Source of the DNA: Pseudomonas sp. P5_109
GTDB taxonomy: Bacteria > Pseudomonadota > Gammaproteobacteria > Pseudomonadales > Pseudomonadaceae
DNA: 64,000 nt
NCBI RefSeq assembly: GCF_034009455.1
Contig: NZ_CP125380.1
Span: forward strand, 4,973,501 to 5,037,500
Reading direction: 5' to 3'
Under the pieces are notes generated by a model. It searched no databases. It had not been told where the DNA came from and was given only the letters and a program-made list of their open reading frames with translations. Positions 1 through 16,599 of the stretch are shown here, in pieces. The stretch's first letter is position 1; each line of letters opens with the position of its first letter. The position numbers and the translations under genes were made by a program.

Positions 1-8594
<8,594 letters not shown>

Positions 8595-8737
8595 CTATCG
8601 GCATCCGCATCAGTAGGCAGCAGGCGCAAAGGCGCGTCGTCCCTATAAAACGAATGCAGACGGGAAAAATTAGCGGATGGGAACAAGTATCAGGAAGAGG
8701 GTGAAACGCGAAATCGAAGGCTGCAGAAAATCAAAAA

Positions 8738-8827
8738 TGTGGGAGCGGGCTTGCTCGCGAAGGCGGTGTGTCAGTCACCCATCTGGCACCTGATACACCG
8801 TCTTCGCGAGCAAGCCCGCTCCCACAC
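8738..8827. repeat. REPIN (paired inverted REP elements)
   Basis: TGTGGGAGCGGGCTTGCTCG is followed about 50 bp later by its inverted copy, so the pair can fold into a long hairpin. It lies between the thioesterase and NRPS genes, both on the minus strand, where it may trim or stabilise the mRNA. Confidence 0.9.
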
Positions 8828-8835
8828 TGACCGAG

Positions 8836-9570
8836 TCAGGCACTGACAGCCATGGCATGCCTCCGATGATGCACCTCAAGCTGATCCTTGATCACCCGCA
8901 GCACCTTGGCCTCTTGCTCATGGATGAAGAAGTGGCCGCCAGCCAGCATGTCCACCGAGAAACTGCCGTGGCTTTCCTGGCTCCAGCCGATCAGCTGCTC
9001 GGTGGTGGCGCGGTCGGCCTTGCCGCCGAGCACGTGCACCGGGCATTTGAGCAACGGGCGCTGGATCGGTTCGAAACGCCCGCACAACAGGAAGTCCGCG
9101 CGCAGGACCGGCAGGGTCAGGCTCATCAACTCTTCATTGGCGAGGATCTCTTCGCTGGTGCCGTTGAGGGTGCGCAGTTGTTCGATCAGTTCGGCGTCGG
9201 TCTTGGGCTGGGCAAAGCCGCGGTCGTAGTCGGCGCGCAGGGTTGGCGCGGCGGTACCCGAGGCGAACAGCGCCACCGGTTCCGGGCAACCCAGCGCGCG
9301 AAATGCGTGGGCCATCTCACAGGCCAGCAACGCGCCCATGCTGTGGCCGAACAGCGCGTATGGCGTCTTGAGCGTGGCTTTCTGTTCATGGGCCAGTTGC
9401 AGCGCCAGGCGGCGCATGTCGGTGTGCAAGGGCTCGCCGTAGCGCGCGCCACGGCCCGGCAGCTCCACCGGTTGCAGCGTGAGCCACTGCGGCAGCTTGC
9501 GCCGCCAACGGCTATAGACCATGGCACTCGCGCCCGAATAGGGCAGGCACAGCAATGTCAGCTGGGGCAC
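8836..9570 (-). CDS. Type II (external) thioesterase, PvdG-like
   Basis: 244 residues, the usual size for editing thioesterases of NRPS systems, which hydrolyse wrongly loaded or stalled acyl groups from carrier proteins. The alpha/beta hydrolase signature is clear: nucleophile Ser in GHSMG (about residue 95), acid Asp in GGKADRAT and catalytic His in GGHFFI near the C terminus. The N-terminal LLCLPYSGASA matches the oxyanion strand of the family. The start is a GTG at 9570, preceded by GAGGAAAG. The gene lies directly upstream of the pyoverdine NRPS on the same strand and has a PvdS-type box about 33 bp upstream, so iron-starvation control is likely. The pvdG assignment rests on context. Confidence 0.92.
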   Translation of the reverse strand: MPQLTLLCLPYSGASAMVYSRWRRKLPQWLTLQPVELPGRGARYGEPLHTDMRRLALQLAHEQKATLKTPYALFGHSMGALLACEMAHAFRALGCPEPVALFASGTAAPTLRADYDRGFAQPKTDAELIEQLRTLNGTSEEILANEELMSLTLPVLRADFLLCGRFEPIQRPLLKCPVHVLGGKADRATTEQLIGWSQESHGSFSVDMLAGGHFFIHEQEAKVLRVIKDQLEVHHRRHAMAVSA

Positions 9571-9602
9571 CGGGCTTTCCTCGAAAGTTGTCTGTAAAGA
9601 GA

Positions 9603-9626
9603 ACGGATGAGGTGCGCCGAGAATTA
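9603..9626 (-). promoter_or_regulatory. Candidate PvdS iron-starvation (IS) box
   Basis: Read on the minus strand it is TAATT-N16-CGT, one mismatch from the IS-box pattern TAAAT-N16-CGT recognised by the ECF sigma factor PvdS. It lies about 33 bp upstream of the thioesterase start and points towards it. Confidence 0.6.
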
Positions 9627-9643
9627 GTCGTACAGAGATCCCT

Positions 9644-9745
9644 TGTAGGAGCGAGCCTGCTCGCGATGGTCGTTAACGATTACGCGTGCTTACCGGCTAA
9701 ACGCAGTGCTCTTTAGTCCATCGCGAGCAGGCTCGCTCCTACAGG
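9644..9745. repeat. REPIN, TGTAGGAGCGAGC type
   Basis: TGTAGGAGCGAGCCTGCTCG and its inverted copy flank about 55 bp of spacer containing GGTCGTTAACGA. The spacer closely resembles that of the element at 23970, although the arms differ. It lies between the thioesterase promoter and the end of the MFS gene. Confidence 0.88.
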
Positions 9746-9768
9746 GGGCTGTTTCCAGCATTGGATCT

Positions 9769-10941
9769 TCATTTCAAATGACGATAGCTCGGAATCGCGG
9801 AACCGAGCACCACCGCTCCCGCCGCAATCGCCAGCCAGAACCCGCTGCGCGCACCGAAGCCGTCCACCAGCCAGCCGGAGCCGGCGGCGCCGATCGCCAC
9901 GCCGATGCTCAGGCCGGTGACCAGCCAGGTCAGGCCTTCGGTGAGTTTGGCCGGCGGCACGATTTGCTCCACCAGGGCCATGGCTACGATCAGCGTCGGT
10001 GCAAAAAACAGCCCCGCGACAAACACCGCCAGGGACAAGCCGAAAATGTTCGACGCCAACAATAACGGCAAGGTCGTCACAGCCGTTGCCACCCCGCCAT
10101 ACAAGAACAGCCGCGCCAGCGGCACTTTTGAGCGTAGTGCGCCGAACGCCAGCCCGGCCAGGCACGAGCCGATGGCGTACACCGACAGCACCATGCTCGC
10201 CGCCGCCGGCTGGCCCTGATGCTGGGCGAAGGCGACGCTGACCACGTCCACCACGCCGACGATGGTGCCCATGGCCACCATCAACAGCATCAGCAATTGA
10301 ATATCGCGGGAACGAATGATCGAGCCTTGCTGATGTTCCTCATGGGGATGCACCGGCGGCTCCGTGCTGCGCTGCAAGACGAACGCGGTGACGCCGATGG
10401 CCAGTGCCAGCAAGGCCGCCAACGGCCCGGCCTCGGGGAATGCCACCACGCACAGGCCCACTGACAGCGGCGGCCCGACGATGAAGCAGACTTCATCCAG
10501 TACCGATTCCAGGGCGTAGGCGGTTTGCAGCTCAGGGCGGCCGCGATACACCTCGGTCCAGCGCGCCCGCACCATCGCCGACATGCTCGGCATGCAACCG
10601 GCCAGCGCGGCGAAGAAAAACAGCGTCCAGTGTGGCGCCTGCAATCGCGTGCACAGCAACAGCAGCAACAGCGCCCCGCCGCCAAGCAACGCCGCCGCCG
10701 GCAAGATCCGCCCCTGGCCATATCGATCCACCAATCGGGAAACCTGCGGCGCACAAAACGCCGTGGCCAGGGCGAACGTCGCCGCCACCGCACCCGCCAG
10801 ACCGTAGCCACCCTGCAACTGCGAAAGCATGGTGATCAGGCCGATACCGGTCATGGAAATCGGCATGCGCGCGATCATTCCGGTCAGTACGAAGGCGCCG
10901 CTGCCGGGGGCTTTGAACAACTCGCGATAGGGGTTTGCCAT
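9769..10941 (-). CDS. MFS transporter (12-TM efflux/uptake type)
   Basis: 390 residues from ATG at 10941 (MANPYRELF). Hydrophobic segments run through the whole length and a VSRLVDRYGQGR loop matches the conserved MFS motif between TM2 and TM3, so this is an inner-membrane secondary transporter. The substrate cannot be read from sequence. The open frame extends 42 codons further upstream, but that extension is translated REP DNA (GSGLAREGA) and carries no signature, so the downstream ATG is preferred. It stands alone between two REPINs, and its proximity to the pyoverdine genes may be accidental. Confidence 0.85.
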   Translation of the reverse strand: MANPYRELFKAPGSGAFVLTGMIARMPISMTGIGLITMLSQLQGGYGLAGAVAATFALATAFCAPQVSRLVDRYGQGRILPAAALLGGGALLLLLLCTRLQAPHWTLFFFAALAGCMPSMSAMVRARWTEVYRGRPELQTAYALESVLDEVCFIVGPPLSVGLCVVAFPEAGPLAALLALAIGVTAFVLQRSTEPPVHPHEEHQQGSIIRSRDIQLLMLLMVAMGTIVGVVDVVSVAFAQHQGQPAAASMVLSVYAIGSCLAGLAFGALRSKVPLARLFLYGGVATAVTTLPLLLASNIFGLSLAVFVAGLFFAPTLIVAMALVEQIVPPAKLTEGLTWLVTGLSIGVAIGAAGSGWLVDGFGARSGFWLAIAAGAVVLGSAIPSYRHLK

Positions 10942-11024
10942 GGATCTGGTCTCATCAGGGGACTGCACGTTGCCATAACGGCTGATTGCCGGGGAAGCGT
11001 GGAATTGTTGGTTGAATGTGAAGG

Positions 11025-11102
11025 CCCCTTCGCGAGCAAGCCCGCTCCCACACTGGCCGGCGTACACCGCTCAATTGTGGGAGCAGGCTTGCTCGCGAAG
11101 AG
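11025..11102. repeat. REPIN
   Basis: CTTCGCGAGCAAGCCCGCTCCCACA and an inverted TGTGGGAGCAGGCTTGCTCG copy with a short spacer. It lies between the divergent MFS and GH15 genes. Confidence 0.88.
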
Positions 11103-11197
11103 GCCAGCAAAACCACCACAACCACCCCGCCAAATGAACTCTCGGCCGTCCAGACCAGTCAGCTATTTACGCCCCAGGCTCCCGGAGTTTCACGACA

Positions 11198-13021
11198 ATG
11201 GCTGATCACCCCGAACGCCAAAGCCCCATCGACGCCCACGGCATCATCGGTGACATGCGCAGCGCGGCGCTGGTCAACGACAAGGGCAGCGTGGATTTTT
11301 TCTGCTGGCCGGAATTCGACAGCCCGACGATTTTCTGTTCGCTGCTGGACACCCCCGAAGCGGGTATTTTCCAGTTGTCGCCGGATTTGCCCGACGCCCG
11401 TCGCGAACAGATCTACCTGCCCGACACCAATGTGCTGCAAACCCGCTGGCTCAGTGACCGGGCGGTGGTCGAAGTCACCGACCTGCTGCCCGTCGGCGAC
11501 ACCGAGGACGACCTGCCGCTGCTGATGCGGCGGATCCGCGTGGTCAGCGGCCGCGCCACTTTCCACATGCGTTGCGCTGTACGCCATGACTACGCCCGCG
11601 CCAATACTCGCGCACGCATGGACAAGCAGGACGTGATCTTCGACGCTGCCGATCAACCGTCGCTGCGGCTCTCATCGGATCAGACCCTGCGCATCGACGC
11701 CAACGCGGCCGTAGCCGAATTCACCCTCGAACAAGACCAGACGAGCGAATTCCTCCTCGGCGCCCTCGACGATCCGCGCTTCAAGGACGGCGCCGCACAG
11801 CTGTGCCTGGAGCGCACCCTAAAGTTCTGGCGCGACTGGATCGGCCAGTCCAACTACCGCGGCCGCTGGCGCGAGATGGTCAACCGCTCGGCCCTGGCAA
11901 TGAAGCTGCTGACCTCGCGCAAACACGGCGCCATTCTCGCTGCCGCGACCTTCGGCCTGCCGGAAAGCCCCGGCGGCGAGCGCAACTGGGACTACCGCTT
12001 CACCTGGATCCGCGACGCCTCGTTCACCGTCTATGCGTTCATGCGCCTGGGTTTCGTCGAAGAGGCCAACGCCTACATGCGCTGGTTGCGCGGACGGGTC
12101 AGCGACTGTCAGGGCAAGCCGATGAAGCTCAACATTCTCTACGCCATCGACGGTCGCCAGGAGTTGCCGGAGATAGAGCTGGCGCATCTGTCCGGTCATG
12201 GTGGCGCACAACCGGTGCGCATCGGCAATCAGGCCTATGAACAGGTCCAGCTCGACATCTTTGGCGAGCTGATGGACGCGATTTACCTGGTCAACAAATA
12301 CGGCGAAGCCATCTCCCATGAAGGCTGGAAACACACCGTGGAGGTGGTCGATCAGGTCTGCGAAACCTGGGAGCAAAAGGATGTCGGCATCTGGGAGATG
12401 CGCGGCGAGCAGTACCATTTCCTGCATTCACGGCTGATGTGCTGGGTCGCCCTGGACCGCGCCATCCGCCTCGCGTCAAAACGCTCACTGCCCGCCCCGT
12501 TCGCCCGCTGGGATCAGACGCGCCAGGCGATCCATGCCGACATCTGGGAGAACTTCTGGAATGAAGAGCGTGGGCATTTCGTCCAGCACATCGGCGGCAG
12601 CGGCCTGGACGGTTCGATGCTGCTGATGCCGCTGGTGCGCTTCGTCAGCGCCCGCGACCCGCGTTGGCTGGCGACCCTGCAAGCCATCGAAAAGAGCCTG
12701 GTGCGCGACGGCATGATCTACCGCTACCGCAACGACGACAGCCAGATCGACGGCCTGCCCGGCAGCGAAGGCGCCTTCGCCGCGTGCTCGTTCTGGTACG
12801 TCGAATGCCTGGCCCGCGCCGGCCAGTTGGACAAGGCCCATCTGGAGTTCGAACAGTTGCTCAGGTACGCCAACCCGCTGGGGCTGTACGCCGAAGAGTT
12901 CGACAGCCATGGGCGGCATATGGGCAACACGCCGCAGGCATTGACGCATCTGGCGTTGATCAGTGCGGCTTGCTTTCTGGATCGGAGGTTGAGTGGGGAG
13001 AAGGTTGTCTGGCAGCCTTGA
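11198..13021 (+). CDS. Glycoside hydrolase family 15 protein (glucoamylase/trehalase-like)
   Basis: 607 residues. The N-terminal part (IDAHGIIGDMRSAALVNDKGSVDFFCWPEFDSP) is the beta-sandwich domain typical of bacterial GH15 proteins. The (alpha/alpha)6 catalytic barrel follows, with ERNWDYRFTWIRDAS (about residue 265) and the catalytic-base region GSEGAFAACSFW near residue 525. No signal peptide is seen, so it is probably cytoplasmic and acts on alpha-glucans or trehalose-like sugars. Start ATG at 11198, with GGAG about 9 bp upstream. It is monocistronic, followed by a REP pair. Confidence 0.9.
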   Translation: MADHPERQSPIDAHGIIGDMRSAALVNDKGSVDFFCWPEFDSPTIFCSLLDTPEAGIFQLSPDLPDARREQIYLPDTNVLQTRWLSDRAVVEVTDLLPVGDTEDDLPLLMRRIRVVSGRATFHMRCAVRHDYARANTRARMDKQDVIFDAADQPSLRLSSDQTLRIDANAAVAEFTLEQDQTSEFLLGALDDPRFKDGAAQLCLERTLKFWRDWIGQSNYRGRWREMVNRSALAMKLLTSRKHGAILAAATFGLPESPGGERNWDYRFTWIRDASFTVYAFMRLGFVEEANAYMRWLRGRVSDCQGKPMKLNILYAIDGRQELPEIELAHLSGHGGAQPVRIGNQAYEQVQLDIFGELMDAIYLVNKYGEAISHEGWKHTVEVVDQVCETWEQKDVGIWEMRGEQYHFLHSRLMCWVALDRAIRLASKRSLPAPFARWDQTRQAIHADIWENFWNEERGHFVQHIGGSGLDGSMLLMPLVRFVSARDPRWLATLQAIEKSLVRDGMIYRYRNDDSQIDGLPGSEGAFAACSFWYVECLARAGQLDKAHLEFEQLLRYANPLGLYAEEFDSHGRHMGNTPQALTHLALISAACFLDRRLSGEKVVWQP

Positions 13022-13333
13022 ACACCAACTTCCAACACTACCCATACCTGTGGCGAGGGGGCTTGCCCCCGTTGGGCTGCGCAGCGGCCCCAAAACGGCC
13101 TATCGAGTCTCTCGCAAAGACAGTGTTGCCTGACTTTACGACTGCTGCGCAGCCGAACGGGGGCAAGCCCCCTCGCCACAGGTCTTGTGCAATCCGAGCC
13201 CTACGCTTCTTAAACAAAACCGCTTGCAACACCCCGAAAATAGCCTGTTGCCAGCCGCTACATCCCCACCTAACATCTTTGCACAACGGGTACAGCGGAG
13301 CTGTCCAGACCCCCCCGAATTCAAGGAACCTGA
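13022..13333. other. Intergenic region with a GGGGGCTTGCCCCC-type REP pair
   Basis: The only structure is the REP pair at 13049-13181. The rest (13182-13333) should hold the promoter of the next gene, but I see no convincing -35/-10 pair. AAGGAA lies just before the ATG at 13334. Confidence 0.6.
13049..13181. repeat. REPIN, TGTGGCGAGGGGGCTTG type
   Basis: TGTGGCGAGGGGGCTTGCCC followed by GGGCTGCGCAGC, then the inverted arrangement ending CCTCGCCACA. It belongs to the same family as the element at 32585. Confidence 0.88.
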
Positions 13334-13678
13334 ATGACCCAACACATCCAACGCAGCATCGACTCCCCGCTCCGAACCGGTTTGAACCGCGAAGAACTCT
13401 GGGAGGCCGGTGACAAGGGCCTGATCAAATGCTGGGAAGTCGGCCGCCAGCGCGCCGCCCGCTTCCCCGACCTCGCCCGACAGTGCCTCGCCGGCGAGTT
13501 GCCGGTACTGGGCTGGAAAGGTGGCGTCAGCCGCAGCCTGAAGAAACTCGAAAAATACGGCTCCCTCAAGTACCTCGCGCAGTGGCAAGGGTTGCGTGGG
13601 GAAGACCTGGACGTGGACCTGGCGGGGCAATTGCATCGGATTCAGGCAAAGAGCTTGAACAATGCGCCAGGCTTGTAA
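13334..13678 (+). CDS. Hypothetical protein, 114 aa
   Basis: 114 residues, soluble, with no signal peptide or membrane segment and no domain I recognise. It is rich in basic and aromatic residues (ELWEAGDKGLIKCWEVGRQRAARF, then WKGGVSRSLKKLEKYGSLKYL). AAGGAA stands 5 bp before the ATG, and the coding pattern follows that of neighbouring genes. It ends 27 bp before the alpha/beta hydrolase on the same strand and may be cotranscribed with it. I can assign no function. Confidence 0.7.
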   Translation: MTQHIQRSIDSPLRTGLNREELWEAGDKGLIKCWEVGRQRAARFPDLARQCLAGELPVLGWKGGVSRSLKKLEKYGSLKYLAQWQGLRGEDLDVDLAGQLHRIQAKSLNNAPGL

Positions 13679-13705
13679 GAGTGTCCAGACAACCGGGGGG
13701 ATGTG

Positions 13706-14605
13706 ATGATTGAGCAACCGCTAAAGACCGTCCGCACGGCACAACTCGACATTGCCTACGAAGAACACGGCCCCGCCACCGGCGACCCGGTCATTCTGCT
13801 CCATGGTTTTCCCTATTCGCCACGCGCCTACGACGAAATCGCCCCCGCTCTCGCCGCTACCGGTTACCGCGTGATCGTCCCGTATCTGCGGGGTTACGGT
13901 CCGACGCGCTTCATCAGCACCGATACACTGCGCTCCGGCCAGCAAGCCGCCCTTGCCCAGGATTTGCTTGACCTGATGGATGCCCTTGCCATCAAACAGG
14001 CGTCCCTGTGTGGCTACGATTGGGGTGGGCGAGCGGCGTGCATTGTGGCGGCGCTGTGGCCGGAACGGGTGCGCTGCCTGGTGACGGGCGACGGCTATAA
14101 CCTTCAGGACATCCCCCATTCGATACAGCCATTGGCTCCGGAGACCGAGCATCGCTATTGGTATCAGTACTATTTCCACACGCCTCGTGGCGTCGCGGGC
14201 CTGACTGAAAATCGCCGGGGCTTGTGCAAATTGCTCTGGAATCTCTGGTCACCGACCTGGGCCGAAAATGCGACACGCTATCCGTTGAGCGCCCCGGCCT
14301 TCGATAACCCGGATTTCGTTGACGTGGTGATTCACTCCTACCGCCACCGCTTTATGTACGCCCCTGGCGACCCGGCGCTGGAATGGATAGAGCAGGCCCT
14401 GAGCAAACAACCGGGCATCAGCGTACCAACGATTTCACTGTGCGGTGCCGATGACGGTGTTGGGCCTGCGCAAGACATCGACGAAGATATCGGGCATTTC
14501 ACCGGTACCTATGAACGTCGGATTTTGGCAGGCGTTGGCCACAACATTCCCGAAGAAGCGCCAGAAGCAACACTCAAGGCGTTACTGGATCTACTGCGGC
14601 ACTAA
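13706..14605 (+). CDS. Alpha/beta hydrolase (epoxide hydrolase/haloalkane dehalogenase-like fold)
   Basis: 299 residues from ATG at 13706, preceded by GGGGGG. HGFPYSPRAYDE is the oxyanion-hole HG motif. The nucleophile elbow reads GYDWGG (about residue 105), so the nucleophile is Asp as in epoxide hydrolases and dehalogenases rather than Ser. GVGHNIPEE near the C terminus carries the catalytic His. No signal peptide is seen. The true substrate is unknown. The 3' end overlaps that of the convergent regulator gene by 32 bp. Confidence 0.85.
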   Translation: MIEQPLKTVRTAQLDIAYEEHGPATGDPVILLHGFPYSPRAYDEIAPALAATGYRVIVPYLRGYGPTRFISTDTLRSGQQAALAQDLLDLMDALAIKQASLCGYDWGGRAACIVAALWPERVRCLVTGDGYNLQDIPHSIQPLAPETEHRYWYQYYFHTPRGVAGLTENRRGLCKLLWNLWSPTWAENATRYPLSAPAFDNPDFVDVVIHSYRHRFMYAPGDPALEWIEQALSKQPGISVPTISLCGADDGVGPAQDIDEDIGHFTGTYERRILAGVGHNIPEEAPEATLKALLDLLRH

Positions 14606-15557
14606 CCGAAAACCGCTCCCGATAAGCCTGCGGCGTCACGCCCATGGCCCGCAGGAAGCTGCGGCGCAGGGTTTCTTCGCTGCCGAAGCCGCATTGCACC
14701 GCCACCCGTTTGATCGGTACGCCGGTATCGCTGAGCAGGCGCCGTGCGGTTTCGACGCGGATCAGTTCGATGGCCCGGGCCGGGGTCTGGCCGGTGTCGG
14801 CGCGGTAGTGGCGTACGAAGCTGCGTTCGCTCATGCCGGCCTGCAGGGCCAAGGTCGGGATGCCCAGGTCCTGGGTGAGGTTTTCGCTGATCCAGGCGTG
14901 AAGTTCGTCGAAACGGTTGCCTTCCTGTTGCAGGGACAGGGTCACGCTGAATTGCGACTGGCCACCCGGGCGCTTGAGAAACACCACCAGTTGCCGGGCA
15001 ACTTCCAGGGCCATGTTGCGCCCCAGGTCCTGTTCGACCATGGCCAGCGCCAGGTCGATGCCGGCGGTCACTCCGGCCGAGGTCCAGATCGGGCCGTCAT
15101 TGATGAAGATCGGGTTGGGCTCGACCTGCAAACGCGGATGCTGCTGCGCCAGTTGCTCGCAGCGGGTCCAGTGGGTGACCACGCGCCGGCCATCGAGCCA
15201 GCCGCTGGCTGCCAGCAGGAACGCACCGGTGCACACCGAGGAAACCCGTCGGCAGCCACGGGCATGCTCGCGCACCCAGGCGACCAACGGCGCATCTTGC
15301 GCCGCTGCGTAGACACCCCAGCCACCGGCGATGATCAGGGTATCGGTGCCATCATCCGGCAACGGTTCGGCCAACAGCGCCAACCCCGCCGAGGACATCA
15401 CCGCCCCGCCGCCGCTGGCAATCACTGTCGGCGCATAGGGCGGCGGCAGACCTTGCTGACGGGCAATGTCGTTGGCCGAGGCGAACACCTGCAGCGGCCC
15501 GGTGACGTCGAGCAATTGCACGTTGGCGAAAGCGAGTACATGGATGGTTTTCGACAT
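14574..15557 (-). CDS. GlxA-family transcriptional regulator (DJ-1/PfpI domain plus AraC-type HTH)
   Basis: 327 residues. The first ~190 are a DJ-1/PfpI-like domain (VLAFANVQLLDVTGPLQVF, SVCTGAFLLAASGWLDGRRVVTHW) that senses ligands in this family. The C-terminal ~100 residues form two AraC-type helix-turn-helices (LALQAGMSERSFVRHYRADTGQTPARAIE; VAVQCGFGSEETLRRSF). The PfpI part resembles the isonitrile hydratase encoded divergently 89 bp away. Two TTGGCGTA half-sites and a palindrome lie in the gap, so it probably controls inhA and itself. There is no good SD before the ATG. Confidence 0.92.
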   Translation of the reverse strand: MSKTIHVLAFANVQLLDVTGPLQVFASANDIARQQGLPPPYAPTVIASGGGAVMSSAGLALLAEPLPDDGTDTLIIAGGWGVYAAAQDAPLVAWVREHARGCRRVSSVCTGAFLLAASGWLDGRRVVTHWTRCEQLAQQHPRLQVEPNPIFINDGPIWTSAGVTAGIDLALAMVEQDLGRNMALEVARQLVVFLKRPGGQSQFSVTLSLQQEGNRFDELHAWISENLTQDLGIPTLALQAGMSERSFVRHYRADTGQTPARAIELIRVETARRLLSDTGVPIKRVAVQCGFGSEETLRRSFLRAMGVTPQAYRERFSVSAAVDPVTP

Positions 15558-15594
15558 TTGGCGTAATTCGTGGGGATATTGGCGTATACGCCAA
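15558..15594. promoter_or_regulatory. Operator in the divergent regulator/inhA promoter region
   Basis: TTGGCGTATACGCCAA at 15579-15594 is a perfect 16-bp palindrome. The half-site TTGGCGTA occurs again at 15558-15565, exactly 21 bp (two helical turns) upstream and directly touching the regulator start codon. Phased direct repeats are typical AraC-family binding sites. Confidence 0.65.
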
Positions 15595-15645
15595 ATCCTA
15601 CGAGCCTACAGTGAAGCCGTCCACCCACCTCACGAGAAAAACACC

Positions 15646-16332
15646 ATGACGTTGCATATCGGTTTTCTGTTGTTTCCTCAGGTTCAGCAACTGGACCTGA
15701 CCGGCCCGTATGACGTGCTGGCCTCGCTGCCGGATGTGAAAGTGCATCTGATCTGGAAAGACCTGATGCCGGTCACCGCCAGCACCGGCTTGTTGCTGAA
15801 ACCGACCATCACCTTCGACGATTGCCCGGCGCTGGACGTGATCTGTGTGCCTGGTGGTGGCGGCGTCGGGCCGTTGATGGAAGATGAACAGACCCTGGAC
15901 TTCCTCAAGACCCAGGCCGCCAACGCCCGATACATCACTTCGGTATGCACCGGTTCGCTGGTGTTGGGCGCGGCGGGATTGCTCAAGGGTAAACGCGCCA
16001 CCACTCACTGGGCGTATCACGAACTGCTCAAGCCGCTGGGCGCAATCGCGGTGAAAGATCGGGTGGTTCGCGACGGCAATCTGCTGACCGGTGGCGGAAT
16101 TACTGCCGGAATCGACTTCGCCCTGACCCTGGCCGCCGAGTTGTTCGACCAGGCCACCGCCGAGCTGGTGCAACTGCAACTGGAGTACGCCCCTGCCCCG
16201 CCATTTAGCGCCGGCAGCCCCGAGACGGCTCCGGCCAGTGTGCTGGTAGAGGCTCGCCAGCGGGCTGCCAGTTCATTGAAGCTGCGGGCGGAAATCACCG
16301 AGCGGGCGGCGGCGAAACTCGACCAACAGTGA
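15646..16332 (+). CDS. inhA: Isonitrile hydratase (DJ-1/PfpI family)
   Basis: 228 residues, the length known for Pseudomonas InhA, which hydrates isonitriles to N-substituted formamides. The opening MTLHIGFLLFPQVQQLDLTG, the ICVPGGGGVGPL loop and the nucleophile elbow SVCTGSLVLGAAG (Cys near residue 107) are those of the family, followed by THWAYHELL. Start ATG at 15646 gives the expected N terminus; the longer open frame upstream runs through the promoter and the opposite gene. It is divergent from the GlxA-type regulator and followed by a strong terminator, so it is a single-gene unit. It is cytoplasmic. Confidence 0.88.
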   Translation: MTLHIGFLLFPQVQQLDLTGPYDVLASLPDVKVHLIWKDLMPVTASTGLLLKPTITFDDCPALDVICVPGGGGVGPLMEDEQTLDFLKTQAANARYITSVCTGSLVLGAAGLLKGKRATTHWAYHELLKPLGAIAVKDRVVRDGNLLTGGGITAGIDFALTLAAELFDQATAELVQLQLEYAPAPPFSAGSPETAPASVLVEARQRAASSLKLRAEITERAAAKLDQQ

Positions 16333-16337
16333 AATAA

Positions 16338-16375
16338 CGGCGGCAGGAATCTGGTTCCTGCCGCCGCGGTTTTTC
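16338..16375 (+). terminator. Rho-independent terminator of inhA
   Basis: CGGCGGCAGGAA / TTCCTGCCGCCG stem with a 5-6 nt loop, followed after CGG by TTTTT. It lies just after the inhA stop. Confidence 0.85.
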
Positions 16376-16383
16376 TGCGCCCA

Positions 16384-16410
16384 CAAAAAAACCCGCCGAA
16401 GCGGGTTTTT
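16384..16410. terminator. Terminator of the RsmX-like RNA, usable in both directions
   Basis: AAAAAAACCCGCCGAAGCGGG followed by TTTTT. The stem is flanked by A and T runs, so it can end transcription from either side. Confidence 0.85.
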
Positions 16411-16500
16411 CCAAGACCATGACGACTCCTTGTCGCAGCGTTCCTTGCATATGGTCGATCATCCGTGATCCTGAGCACATCCTGTGCTTCAGTGGGTAGG
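16384..16500 (-). ncRNA. rsmX: RsmX-like small regulatory RNA (Gac/Rsm pathway)
   Basis: About 117 nt on the minus strand, not overlapping a credible gene. It has six GGA motifs, three presented in hairpin loops: AGCAC-AGGAT-GTGCT (16474-16488), GATCA-CGGA-TGATC (16457-16470) and CGAC-AAGGA-GTCG (16423-16435). It ends in the terminator ACCCGCTTCGGCGGGTTTTT (16384-16410). This is the architecture of Rsm RNAs, which titrate RsmA/RsmE translational repressors. A -10-like TATTCT (16504-16509) lies 17 bp from a -35-like TGTTAC (16527-16532), and a GacA-type upstream element lies at 16554-16571. Both ends are inferred. The choice of rsmX over rsmY or rsmZ is by overall look. Confidence 0.82.
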
Positions 16501-16553
16501 CTCAGAATACGCATAGGATCCAAATTGTAACAGGCGATATCACTACCATCGCG

Positions 16554-16571
16554 TGTAAGACATTCGCTATA
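16554..16571. promoter_or_regulatory. GacA-type upstream activating sequence
   Basis: TGTAAGACATTCGCTATA matches TGTAAG-N2-AT-N2-CTTACA perfectly in one half and at the central AT, with three mismatches in the other half. It lies roughly 57-74 bp upstream of the inferred sRNA start. Confidence 0.65.
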
Positions 16572-16599
16572 AGCAACCTTCTGAAAACCCTTAGACGCC

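Noticed and set aside
10942..11067. 42-codon N-terminal extension of the MFS gene
   Set aside because: It is translated REP sequence; MANPYREL is a natural MFS start.
16295..16480. 61-codon minus-strand frame with a good ribosome site
   Set aside because: It runs through the sRNA and its terminator (translated as KPASAGFF); GGA hairpins explain the AAGGAG better than an SD.
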